A stretch of 64,000 nucleotides of DNA from NCBI RefSeq assembly GCF_002251385.1, contig NZ_NPJJ01000002.1, positions 1 to 64,000 of the forward strand, written 5' to 3'. Of the stretch, positions 1-7,956 are shown piece after piece. The position numbers were made by a program, and so were the translations under genes. Numbering within the stretch: the stretch's first letter is position 1; the number at the start of each line of letters is the position of its first letter. This stretch comes from Prevotella sp. P5-108 (GTDB taxonomy: Bacteria; Bacteroidota; Bacteroidia; Bacteroidales; Bacteroidaceae). Under the pieces are notes generated by a model. The model was not told the DNA's origin and did not search any database. It saw only the letters and a list, made by a program, of their open reading frames with translations.

Positions 1-694
1 GGGTGCGGTCGTCGTAGACGGGGCGTACAAGGATGCCGCGCGCGGGGAAGTCGCATGTGTCGATGCGGGGCTCTATCTTGCCTTTGGGGTTGTTGTTACA
101 CCAGAAGGAGATAATCTCGGCGGGGCCATAGCCATAGTTCATGACCTCGCTCGACCAATAGTAGCTCACCTTGCCTATATAGTATTTCTTCAGCTTGTTG
201 TTGTCGCTATCCAGCCATCCGCCGTTGGTGAGGAAGATGTGGTTGCCGTTGGGGCCGGTCACCTTGATACACTTCCTGCCATTGACTCTGTCCCACTCAA
301 ACTTGCACTTCTCTATCAGTTCGGTCCAGTCTGCCTTGTTGGGCATGCGCCAGTGGCTGCGCAGAATGACTCTGGCGGCATCGTATTGGGGCAGAAGGAT
401 GTTGTCTTTGCCCACTCGCTCGGCCAGTTGGCTACTTATCTGGCTTCTGTATATGGTCTTGTTGGGGTCCAGCTTGGCTTGGATGGCAGGGGGATAGGCA
501 GAGGCCTTGTAATCCTGCATCCATACTCCCTTGGGCTCACCCCATTGGAAGTAGTACTTGCTCTCCCCGTCGGCGCTGCCAAGGTCGGCATCGGCCCACT
601 TGACCGACAGACCCAGGTCTACGGCCTTGATGTTCTGCGCCTGCAGCGCGATGGCTACCAGGGCAAGAAGTGTGGTGATGATGTATCTCTTCAT
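1..694 (-). CDS. secreted FISUMP-like protein, 3' end cut by window edge
   Basis: About 231 residues are visible and the C-terminus lies outside the window. The product opens with a short signal peptide (MKRYIITTLLALVAIALQAQ, cleavage expected after AQ). It continues with VDLGLSVKWADADLG, the hallmark opening of the 'Fibrobacter succinogenes major paralogous' (FISUMP) type domain common in surface proteins of Bacteroidales. Further family features are the FQWGEPKG segment, the HWRMPNKADWTELIEKC segment and the late YWSSEVMNYG segment. These proteins are exported or surface-exposed; no enzymatic role is established. The start chosen is the ATG directly before the signal peptide. The downstream partner, if any, is out of view. 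Family call is fairly safe; function is unknown. Confidence 0.7.
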   Translation of the reverse strand, partial: MKRYIITTLLALVAIALQAQNIKAVDLGLSVKWADADLGSADGESKYYFQWGEPKGVWMQDYKASAYPPAIQAKLDPNKTIYRSQISSQLAERVGKDNILLPQYDAARVILRSHWRMPNKADWTELIEKCKFEWDRVNGRKCIKVTGPNGNHIFLTNGGWLDSDNNKLKKYYIGKVSYYWSSEVMNYGYGPAEIISFWCNNNPKGKIEPRIDTCDFPARGILVRPVYDDRT

Positions 695-715
695 CGTTGT
701 GCGGATAGTGGATAG

Positions 716-947
716 TTACTTTTGGGTTGGTATACAGTCTCTCCGGAGCAGCAACTGGAGCACCGGGGCGGCGGCTGACGGCTGGCGGGGTGAACACACT
801 GGCGGCTGGCAGGGCTGACAGGGCGGGGCTGATCGGCGCTGCGGCTCTGCTCATGACCCTTCTGCTCGCGTCAGGGTAAGCGAAAAGCCTCATGAGCCTT
901 AGACTTCCCGAGGGAATGGAAGGTACATGAGGCTCTACAGTCTATAT
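716..947. other. short intergenic region before metG 3' end
   Basis: GC-rich, without a credible gene. It holds the metG terminator hairpin at 883-934; nothing else is recognised. Confidence 0.4.
883..934 (-). terminator. metG terminator
   Basis: AGCCTCATG (926-934 read on the minus strand) pairs with CATGAGGCT (86-94 of the 800s), followed on the minus strand by a short T run. It lies just past the metG stop codon. Confidence 0.5.
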
Positions 948-3014
948 TTATCCTACCTGGCTTCCAGGCTTGACATCCTTTGATGTGGTGGTCACAGAGA
1001 GTGTGCCGTCGTAGTTGACAGCCGAGAGTATCATGCCCTGGCTTTCCTCGCCCATCATCTTGCGTGGCGCGAAGTTGGCTACAAACAACACCTGCTTGCC
1101 CACGAGTTCCTGTGGGTCTTCATAGTAGGCAGCGATGCCGCTGAGGATGGTGCGGCCGTCCTTGGTGCCGTCGTCGATGTGGAACTTGAGCAGCTTCTTC
1201 GACTTCTTCACCTTCTCGCACGATGTGACGAGACCTACGCGGATGTCCAGCTTCTCAAAGGTGTCGAAGTCCACGGTGTCCTTGATAGGCTCGGGCTCAT
1301 AGTTGGCAGCCTCGTTGGCCTTCTTGGTGTTCTCGAGCTTGAGCAGCTGAGCGTCGATGACGCTGTCTTCCAACTTCTCGAAGAGCAGCGAAGCCTCTCC
1401 CAGCTGAGTGCCGGCGGCGAGGATGTCCATGCTGCCCAGCTGTTCCCACTCGAAGCTGTCCATATTGAGCATGGCGCGCAGCTTCTTGGAAGAGAACGGC
1501 AGGAAGGGCTCGAAGGCGATGGCGAGGTTGGCGCAGAGCTGCAAGCACACGTAGAGGATGGTCTCCACACGCTTGGGGTCGGTCTTCCACACCTTCCAGG
1601 GCTCACACTCGGTGATATAGCGGTTGCCGATACGCGCCAGGTTCATGGCCTCTTTCTGCGCGTCGCGGAACTTGAAGCCGTCGAGCAGCTCCTCGACCTT
1701 GGCCTTGACGTCCTTGAACTCGGCGATAGTCTGGCGGTCAACCTCGGCCAGCTCGCCACAGGCGGGAACCACGCCGCCCCAGTATTTCTTGGTGAGCTGC
1801 AGCGCGCGGTTGACAAAGTTGCCATAGATGGCCACCAGCTCAGAGTTGTTGCGCTCCTGGAAGTCCTTCCAGGTGAAGTTGTTGTCCTTGGTCTCGGGAG
1901 CATTGGCTGTGAGGACATAGCGGAGCACGTCCTGCTTGCCGGGGAAATCGACGAGATACTCGTGGAGCCACACCGCCCAGTTGCGCGAGGTGGAAATCTT
2001 GTCGTTCTCCAGATTGAGGAACTCATTGGCAGGCACGTTGTCGGGCAGGATATATCCGCCGTGGGCTTTGAGCATGGTGGGGAAGATGAGGCAGTGGAAC
2101 ACGATGTTGTCCTTGCCGATGAAGTGGATGAGGCGGGTATCGTCGTCCTTCCACCACTTCTCCCAGTTGCCCCAGCGGGCCGGGTCGCTATCGCAGAGCT
2201 CCTTGGTGTTGGAGATATAGCCGATGGGCGCGTCGAACCACACGTAGAGCACTTTGCCATCGGCACCCTCTACGGGCACGGGGATACCCCAGTCCAGGTC
2301 GCGGGTCATCGCGCGTGGCTGCAAGTCCATGTCGAGCCACGACTTACACTGTCCATACACGTTGGGACGCCACTCCTTGTGTCCTTCCAGTATCCAGTCC
2401 TTGAGCCACTGCTGATAGTCGCCCAGCGGGAGATACCAGTTCTTGGTGGGACGCTTCACGAGGCCGTGGCCAGGGTTGTTCTTGTTGGTGGGGTTGATAA
2501 GCTCCTCGGGCGAGAGCGTGGCTCCGCACTTCTCGCACTGGTCACCGTAGGCACCCTCGGCACCACAGCGCGGACAGGTGCCCACGATATTGCGGTCGGT
2601 GAGGAACTCGCCGGTCACCTCGTCACAGTACTGCTCCTCGGTTATCTCTTCGAGCTTGCCGTCGTCATAGAGCTTGCGGAAGAAGTCGGATGCAAACTTG
2701 TGGTGTATCTTGCTGGTGGTGCGGCTGTAGATGTCGAACGAGATGCCGAACTCTGCAAACGAGTCCTTGATGAGCTTGTGATAGCGGTCTACCACCTCCT
2801 GCACGCTGATGCCCTCCTTGCGGGCACGTATGGTCACGGGTACGCCGTGCTCGTCGCTTCCGCCGATGAATATCACATCCTTTTTCTTCAGTCTGAGATA
2901 TCTTACATAGATGTCGGCAGGCACATATACGCCGGCGAGATGGCCGATATGCACACCGCCGTTGGCGTAAGGAAGCGCCGCAGTCACGGTAGTACGCTTG
3001 AAATTCTTCTCCAT
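948..3014 (-). CDS. metG: methionine--tRNA ligase
   Basis: Charges tRNA-Met in the cytoplasm. The 688-residue product has the class I signature HIGH at residues 22-25 ([13 protein letters not shown]), a zinc-binding insert with two CxxC pairs (CPRCGAEG and CEKCGATL, about residues 145-165), and a KMSKS-loop variant KISTS near residue 340. From about residue 580 a Trbp111-like tRNA-binding domain follows ([11 protein letters not shown]...). Length and architecture match the long Bacteroidota form. The ATG at 3014 lies just after a TAACTTTG promoter element. The upstream intergenic region carries a 21-bp tandem array. A long antisense reading frame on the plus strand is a composition shadow. 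Confidence 0.97.
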   Translation of the reverse strand: MEKNFKRTTVTAALPYANGGVHIGHLAGVYVPADIYVRYLRLKKKDVIFIGGSDEHGVPVTIRARKEGISVQEVVDRYHKLIKDSFAEFGISFDIYSRTTSKIHHKFASDFFRKLYDDGKLEEITEEQYCDEVTGEFLTDRNIVGTCPRCGAEGAYGDQCEKCGATLSPEELINPTNKNNPGHGLVKRPTKNWYLPLGDYQQWLKDWILEGHKEWRPNVYGQCKSWLDMDLQPRAMTRDLDWGIPVPVEGADGKVLYVWFDAPIGYISNTKELCDSDPARWGNWEKWWKDDDTRLIHFIGKDNIVFHCLIFPTMLKAHGGYILPDNVPANEFLNLENDKISTSRNWAVWLHEYLVDFPGKQDVLRYVLTANAPETKDNNFTWKDFQERNNSELVAIYGNFVNRALQLTKKYWGGVVPACGELAEVDRQTIAEFKDVKAKVEELLDGFKFRDAQKEAMNLARIGNRYITECEPWKVWKTDPKRVETILYVCLQLCANLAIAFEPFLPFSSKKLRAMLNMDSFEWEQLGSMDILAAGTQLGEASLLFEKLEDSVIDAQLLKLENTKKANEAANYEPEPIKDTVDFDTFEKLDIRVGLVTSCEKVKKSKKLLKFHIDDGTKDGRTILSGIAAYYEDPQELVGKQVLFVANFAPRKMMGEESQGMILSAVNYDGTLSVTTTSKDVKPGSQVG

Positions 3015-3042
3015 ATTTGTTGTGATTGTATTTATTTTGGTG

Positions 3043-3050
3043 CAAAGTTA
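3043..3050 (-). promoter_or_regulatory. -7 element of metG promoter
   Basis: TAACTTTG on the minus strand matches the Bacteroidota -7 consensus TAnnTTTG, 29 nt before the metG start. No clear TTTG -33 element is seen at the usual spacing. Confidence 0.5.
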
Positions 3051-3205
3051 CAAAATTATTATTAAGTAATGTGTTTGTTTACAAACAATTGCACCCCGCC
3101 GCTGCAATTATTTGCGCTGTCGCCACCCTCACGATTGCCCCCGACGCCGCCCCACATCCCCATTCCATCGCCCATGACTCCGACCAAGATAGCCCCCGCT
3201 GGCAA

Positions 3206-3499
3206 TATACCCGAGTCCGTTGCCGCCATGCCCGAGTCCGTTGCCGCCATACCCATACCCGCAGTCGTCATGCCAGAGGCCACAGCCATCTTGTCAGCGA
3301 CCATCCCCATCTCGCTCGAGTCCATCCCCATCTCGTCCGAGCCCCATCTCATCTCGTCCGAGCCCAAGCCCATCTCGCCCGAGCCCCATCTCATCCCGTC
3401 GGAGCCCACAGTAAAGTTGGGTTCGTGGCACGAAATAGTGATTGCCAAGCCCGCAATAATGACTGCAAACCCCGCAATCACTATTTCCCACCCCGCATT
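3206..3499. repeat. 21-bp-phased degenerate tandem array, about 14 units
   Basis: The region between the divergent metG and 3760 genes divides into consecutive 21-bp units (3206-3226, 3227-3247 ... 3479-3499), and weak phasing extends back to about 3122. Adjacent units are alike (CCGAGTCCGTTGCCGC twice; CTCGTCCGAGCCC three times; GACTGCAAACCCCGCAAT-like units at the end), while distant units diverge. Because 21 is a multiple of three, reading frames stay open on both strands and encode heptapeptide repeats. I regard these as non-coding, since arrays of the same period elsewhere in the window are clearly intergenic. Confidence 0.75.
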
Positions 3500-3759
3500 C
3501 AGAATAATCACCATCTCCACCCATACAGCAAGGGTCTCAGCCTTTGCTGCATGGGTGGAGAAGGTGATGAAGGTAATGGCTGTGGCACCGCTATCGGCTT
3601 ATGTATATCCTTTGTCTTAACAAATTCGAGCTATCTTTACAATATCGTTGCATAGAAATCGTTAGTTAAAGAAAGGAGTATTGAATAACTGTGACAGATG
3701 TGGCAGCTATGCTTTGTAGACGCCGTAATATAGAATGATGAACAAATAACGATACATAT

Positions 3760-4947
3760 ATGACCAAAGAAGAGTTGATGGATTGGGGCAAGGCGACCAT
3801 TAAAGTTTATAATGGCATTGCTGACGAGTTGGGCAGAAATAATGTCCCTGCTTTCTATTCACAATCGGACCTAAACAATATTGTTGGCACCGACTCCGTT
3901 GATGTCTTGATAGCCGGCATCAATCCTGGCTCTGGTGGTAATTATGAAGACATGATAGCCAATCCCAACTGGGGCATTGACCCTCAACGTGGAATGACCG
4001 CCGAGCAATTGGTATCGGGTAATTTCTGCAAGAACCCTAAACATGGGAATTGCACAAGCTGGAGCCTGCATTACACATGGAATTATTTCAGAAATCTTAA
4101 AATCTATTTCAGTGGTTTAGGTCATCCCAATGTTCTGGATGATGAAAGCAGATTTGTTATGGCTAATGCTACATTCTTCAATACAGCAACAGCTGCGGAA
4201 TTAAACCGATCTTTATTGACCCAGACCTTTCCTCAGACATTGGAACTGATAAGACTATGCAATCCCAAGATGATTGTTTTTCTAAGTGGAAAAGATGCCT
4301 TTAGCCGATTGGCTTCTATAAATGTTGCCGGCTTCTCATTTAGATACGACAAGGACAATAATCCCGTTTTGGGTCGCATCCTTATGGGCGAGTTTAATGA
4401 CATCCCCTGTTATGGCGTCCCTCATCCTGCCGCTTACTTGACCAAGGAAGAAAAGGCACTAATAGCCAGGTTCTTTGCGTATGTATATAAAAAAGACATA
4501 GACCATATCAATATCGGCGAATTAAGAGACTTTTGTGCTAAAGAAAATCAGGCATATCACAATAAGCATGAGGTTAAACGTGAAAGAAAGGACAAATTGG
4601 ATTACTGCCAGATAGAGCAAGCTGTCCTTGGCAAACTATCGTCTTATATCTATGCGCATGGAACGAGAATCAGAAAGAACGAAAATGCGCAATACGGTAT
4701 AACTATAGCCAAAAGCCATTTGTACATACGCCAGGCTTATGAAGACAAATATAAGACGCCTCAATATAATCCCAATGATGACAAGGTTGCAGGTATGTTG
4801 GGAGAGAGAGGTTACGCAAAAGACCATGTCTGGCTTGGAAAGAAGCACCTTTCTGAATTTGGCAAATCAGAAGAGGAGATAATACATAATGTAATCGTCG
4901 AGATAGTAACTCTTTTCGATTTACTTGACCACTCTGCATCATTTTAA
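3760..4947 (+). CDS. uracil-DNA glycosylase-superfamily-like protein
   Basis: The 395-residue product resembles the uracil-DNA glycosylase (UDG) fold in its first 240 residues. It has a VLIAGINPGSGG segment at about residue 49 (like the GxxPG motif A that contacts the flipped base), a MIVFLSGKDAF strand near 170, and YGVPHPAAY near 225 (like the HPS-type motif B). The C-terminal 150 residues are basic and unassigned. Classic catalytic residues cannot be confirmed by eye, so it may be a non-canonical member or have another nucleic-acid role. The gene stands alone and is markedly more AT-rich than its neighbours, which suggests horizontal acquisition. The ATG at 3760 follows an AT-rich stretch without a clear ribosome-binding site. 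Confidence 0.6.
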   Translation: MTKEELMDWGKATIKVYNGIADELGRNNVPAFYSQSDLNNIVGTDSVDVLIAGINPGSGGNYEDMIANPNWGIDPQRGMTAEQLVSGNFCKNPKHGNCTSWSLHYTWNYFRNLKIYFSGLGHPNVLDDESRFVMANATFFNTATAAELNRSLLTQTFPQTLELIRLCNPKMIVFLSGKDAFSRLASINVAGFSFRYDKDNNPVLGRILMGEFNDIPCYGVPHPAAYLTKEEKALIARFFAYVYKKDIDHINIGELRDFCAKENQAYHNKHEVKRERKDKLDYCQIEQAVLGKLSSYIYAHGTRIRKNENAQYGITIAKSHLYIRQAYEDKYKTPQYNPNDDKVAGMLGERGYAKDHVWLGKKHLSEFGKSEEEIIHNVIVEIVTLFDLLDHSASF

Positions 4948-5304
4948 TACCCTATTAAAACGATGCAAAACGCATTAAAACGAACTGACATTGAATGAGT
5001 TTTTTTTGAATAATATGCAAAGATAGTACGTTGACAAGGATTATGCCGGCGGCGACAATAGCGAGGCTGCCGGCGGCAGCGAACGGTGGCGCAGCCTACG
5101 CCTTGCCAGTCGCAGCCTTACTAAAATGTATCGTTTCATCATCATGCCGCAAAATTACCACTTCCGCGCAAGCACAGGAAACAATCACAATTAGAACCCT
5201 ATCATCCAGCATTAAAGATTTCTAATCGACGGCAGGCAACGGGAAACCTGGCATCCACCCCTTCACCATCTCCATGTTTCCTGGACGGGTGGGGGACGAC
5301 CGGT

Positions 5305-5344
5305 AGACAGCCATGTGGCAGCCCTTATATATAATAATAGGTGT
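5305..5344. repeat. AGACAGCCATGTGG...TATATATAATAATAGGTGT repeat, copy 1
   Basis: Closely matches 11892-11931 over 40 bp, and its second half matches 13131-13156. The core TATATATAATAATAGG is followed by TGT in all three copies. Confidence 0.7.
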
Positions 5345-5424
5345 AAGGGTGAATGAGGTAAAGATGGCGGGGGTGATGTAGGATATGTCTTAGTGCCGCA
5401 GTGGCAATGCGGAAAAGAGAAAGA

Positions 5425-5452
5425 GCTGGAGTCCTCTTGCGAGAATTCCAGC
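5425..5452 (-). terminator. hairpin after the broken PKD gene
   Basis: GCTGGAGTCCT and AGAATTCCAGC form an imperfect stem. On the minus strand it is followed by a pyrimidine-rich CTCTTTCTCTTTTCC tract, consistent with termination of the gene ending at 5511. Confidence 0.4.
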
Positions 5453-5510
5453 CCTAATCATGGTTATGTCAGCGGCGGTCAGGCGGCAGATGCCAATCTG
5501 CTATTTTTCT

Positions 5511-7883
5511 TTATTTCCACATAATCTTGCGACTGGTGCCGTCGGTATAGCGCACGATGTAAATCTGGTGGCTTTCGGGAGTGGTCACTTGTTGGCCGCA
5601 GAGGTTATAGATGGCCTTTATTTCATGCTTGGTGGAGCCAGAGGCTACAGTGTTGTCTATGCCGTTGGCTACAGATGTGTAGTTGACCACTGGGCCCATC
5701 GCCATAGAGCAATAGCCTGAGACGTTGGCTATCCATCGGTCCGAATACTGTGCCAGATCCCATGTGGCGCAGAGTCCTCCCTGGTTGCGGGTCACGCAGT
5801 AGAGGGCTATCTGGTCCTCATAGCTGCTGACACCCTGATAGGGGAATGGGCCAATGGCCACGAAGAAAGGTTTGCCTTTTGCGATGGCTACAGGTTCGGC
5901 AAACTCGAAGGTGGTCTGTACGTATTCGGAGGCATTGCTCTTGAGCTCGCTTGCTTTGAGCGATGTCTTGGCGAGCACCTTGCCAGGTCCGCCATCGGCA
6001 GCCATATCGTATATCGCCAGCTCGATGGCGGCGTCGGGTTCACGAGTCTTGGTTGAGGCGATGTAGGCGTCGACGGTCTTCACGGTAGCATCGGCCAATG
6101 GTGCAGGATATTTCTCGGCAAAGCGGTCGAGGCCGAACATATTGCTGCCAGCATAGAAGCCAAAGCTGTCGTAGCTGATGGGTTTGAGATTGTCTATCTC
6201 CTGCTCGGTGATGTTCCATATCATCATTTCGCCGCCAACCTGCAGGCACTCCGCCTTGTATGCCTGATTGGAGCCGATGGCATTGGCAGTGGTGAGAGTC
6301 ACATCATAGCGACCTTCCTTGGTAAAGGTAACGGTGGGGTTCTGCTCGGTGCTGGTCAAGGTCTCGCTGTCGCTGGTGAACTTCCATTCCCAAGAGGTGG
6401 GCGCCCCCTCGCTCTTGTCGGTGAACTGTACGGGTACTCCGGCGGGAACAAATGCCATGTCGGCTGCAGTGGTGTAGGTGTCGGAGGTGATGGCAAAGGC
6501 TGAGGTGGGTGCCTTACCGATGATTTCGACAAACTGCTTGATTTCCTTCACATCCTTCTCGCTCTTGCGACTGATGGTAAGGGTGACGTCGTAGATGCCC
6601 TCTTTGGGGTAAGTCACTGTGACGCTGTTGCCGGCATACTCGTTGTTCTCGCTGCCAGGGAGCGTCCATATCGTCTTGGTGGGCTCGCCCTGGCAACGGC
6701 TGATGAAGGTGATAGGCTCGTCGACGGAGGCTGTGATGCGTGTGGCAGCCTCGGGGTTGTCGCGTACCAGACGGAAGGCGTCGATGGCCAGGTTCTCACC
6801 GTCAAAGTTGTAGTTGAGCACTATCTGCACTTTGTGTCAAGCATAGGCGGCGAGGTCTATGTCTATCTTCTTCCACTGCATGATGTCGTCGGAGACAAAG
6901 TTGTTTTCCAACGTCCAGCGATAGATGTTGAACAGGGTGGTTGTCTGTCCTGTAGTAAAGTCGGTAACGTCAATCGTCCATGGCGCCCAGTTCAAATTTT
7001 TGGTCTTGAAGTAAGCGTAGAATTCCAGACGTTGCCCCTCTTTGATGTCGAAAACGGGCGAGGTGAGCGGTGCGGCGCCGTCTCCGGCTGCGTGGGTAAT
7101 GGAGATAGATTTCTTGTCGCCGTCTCTGACCTCATCGAACTTCATATCGTCTATGTGCCACTCGCTGGGTACCGTCCAGTCGGCGAGGTCCTTGCAGGAC
7201 TCGAAATACTGGGCGTAGTCTGCCATCACCGACTTGTCGGTAGTGAAGTCGGCCTTGAGCGGCATGCTGATGGTGAAGTCGGCTTCTATCACGGGGCTCT
7301 TGGTGCCTCTGCCGCGCGTCATCACATAGAGCTTGCAGGAGCGGTCGATACGGATGGTTCCAGTCTGCCCAGTTATCATGTAACTGGTGTTGGTGTCGCT
7401 GTTCTTGAACTCTTCGGCGCTCTTGGCCACGGTGGAGTACCATATCTCCGTGGCGGCAGCGTCATCGGTGGTGACCTGTACCTCTACGGCGTGGTCAAAG
7501 GTGCCGCCCATAGGAGTCATCTCGGGAATCTTGAGCGGCGAGCGGGGAATGATGCCTACCTCGAGGGTGGCTGTGCCGGGGCGGTATTCGTCGTTGCCGG
7601 CAAACGAGGCGGTCACAGTCACCGTGGTGGTGGTCTCGACGAGTGCCGTGCTTATCTTACCACTCTCATCCACCTGGCAGATGGACTTGTCTGATGAGGT
7701 GTAGACTATGGGCATGAGTCCGTGGGGGTTACGCAATGGGGCTTCGAGAGCCGTGCCGGCGAGGATGCCGACAGAAGAACTGTAGAACGAGAGCTCGGGG
7801 TCTTTGCGTGTGTCTTCATCGGCAAATGCAGAAAGACCGGTGAAGATAAAGGCCATGAGGAGTAAGAGGGTCTGTTTTATAAT
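5511..7883 (-). pseudogene. secreted PKD/Ig-like protein with in-frame TGA and lost start codon
   Basis: A single frame runs from 7883 to 5511 but is cut by TGA at 6837-6839, between ...DIDLAAYA and HKVQIVLNYNFDGE. Both parts plainly belong to one jelly-roll domain. In order: signal-peptide-like stretch (QTLLLLMAFIFTGLSAFA), Ig-like domain, chitobiase-type C-terminal domain, jelly-roll domain spanning the stop, two PKD domains (IYDVTLTIS and RYDVTLTTA strands), and a T9SS-like tail ending IYIVRYTDGTSRKIMWK. No ATG precedes the signal peptide: the expected position reads ATT (7881-7883), and the first ATG (7856) lies inside the hydrophobic core. Loss of the start plus a nonsense codon suggests decay; sequencing error or readthrough remain possible. 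The upstream gene is the LRR protein on the same strand. Confidence 0.75.
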
Positions 7884-7956
7884 TGTTGTTGAGTTAAAGT
7901 GAAAAAGGATGCGCCACAACTTGAGTGACGCATCCTTTGATGTATTGTTGGTTGGT

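Larger units (their letters stand above)
4948..5510. other. intergenic region
   Basis: No convincing gene. It contains a pair of ATTAAAACG direct repeats just after 4948, one copy of the TATATATAATAATAGG repeat (5305-5344) and a terminator-like hairpin (5425-5452). A 64-codon frame at 5031-5225 has no coding character. Confidence 0.5.

Noticed and set aside
1179..3065. Long plus-strand frame opposite metG
   Set aside because: Mirror of a GC-rich coding gene; the minus strand encodes an unmistakable methionyl-tRNA synthetase.
3062..3520. Heptad-repeat protein of about 152 residues on the minus strand (or 183 on the plus strand)
   Set aside because: Both strands are open only because a 21-bp repeat keeps all frames in phase. 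Same-period arrays elsewhere are clearly non-coding, and there is no promoter or start context.
5031..5225. 64-codon frame between the UDG-like gene and the PKD pseudogene
   Set aside because: No start signal, low-complexity Ala run and no recognisable domain.
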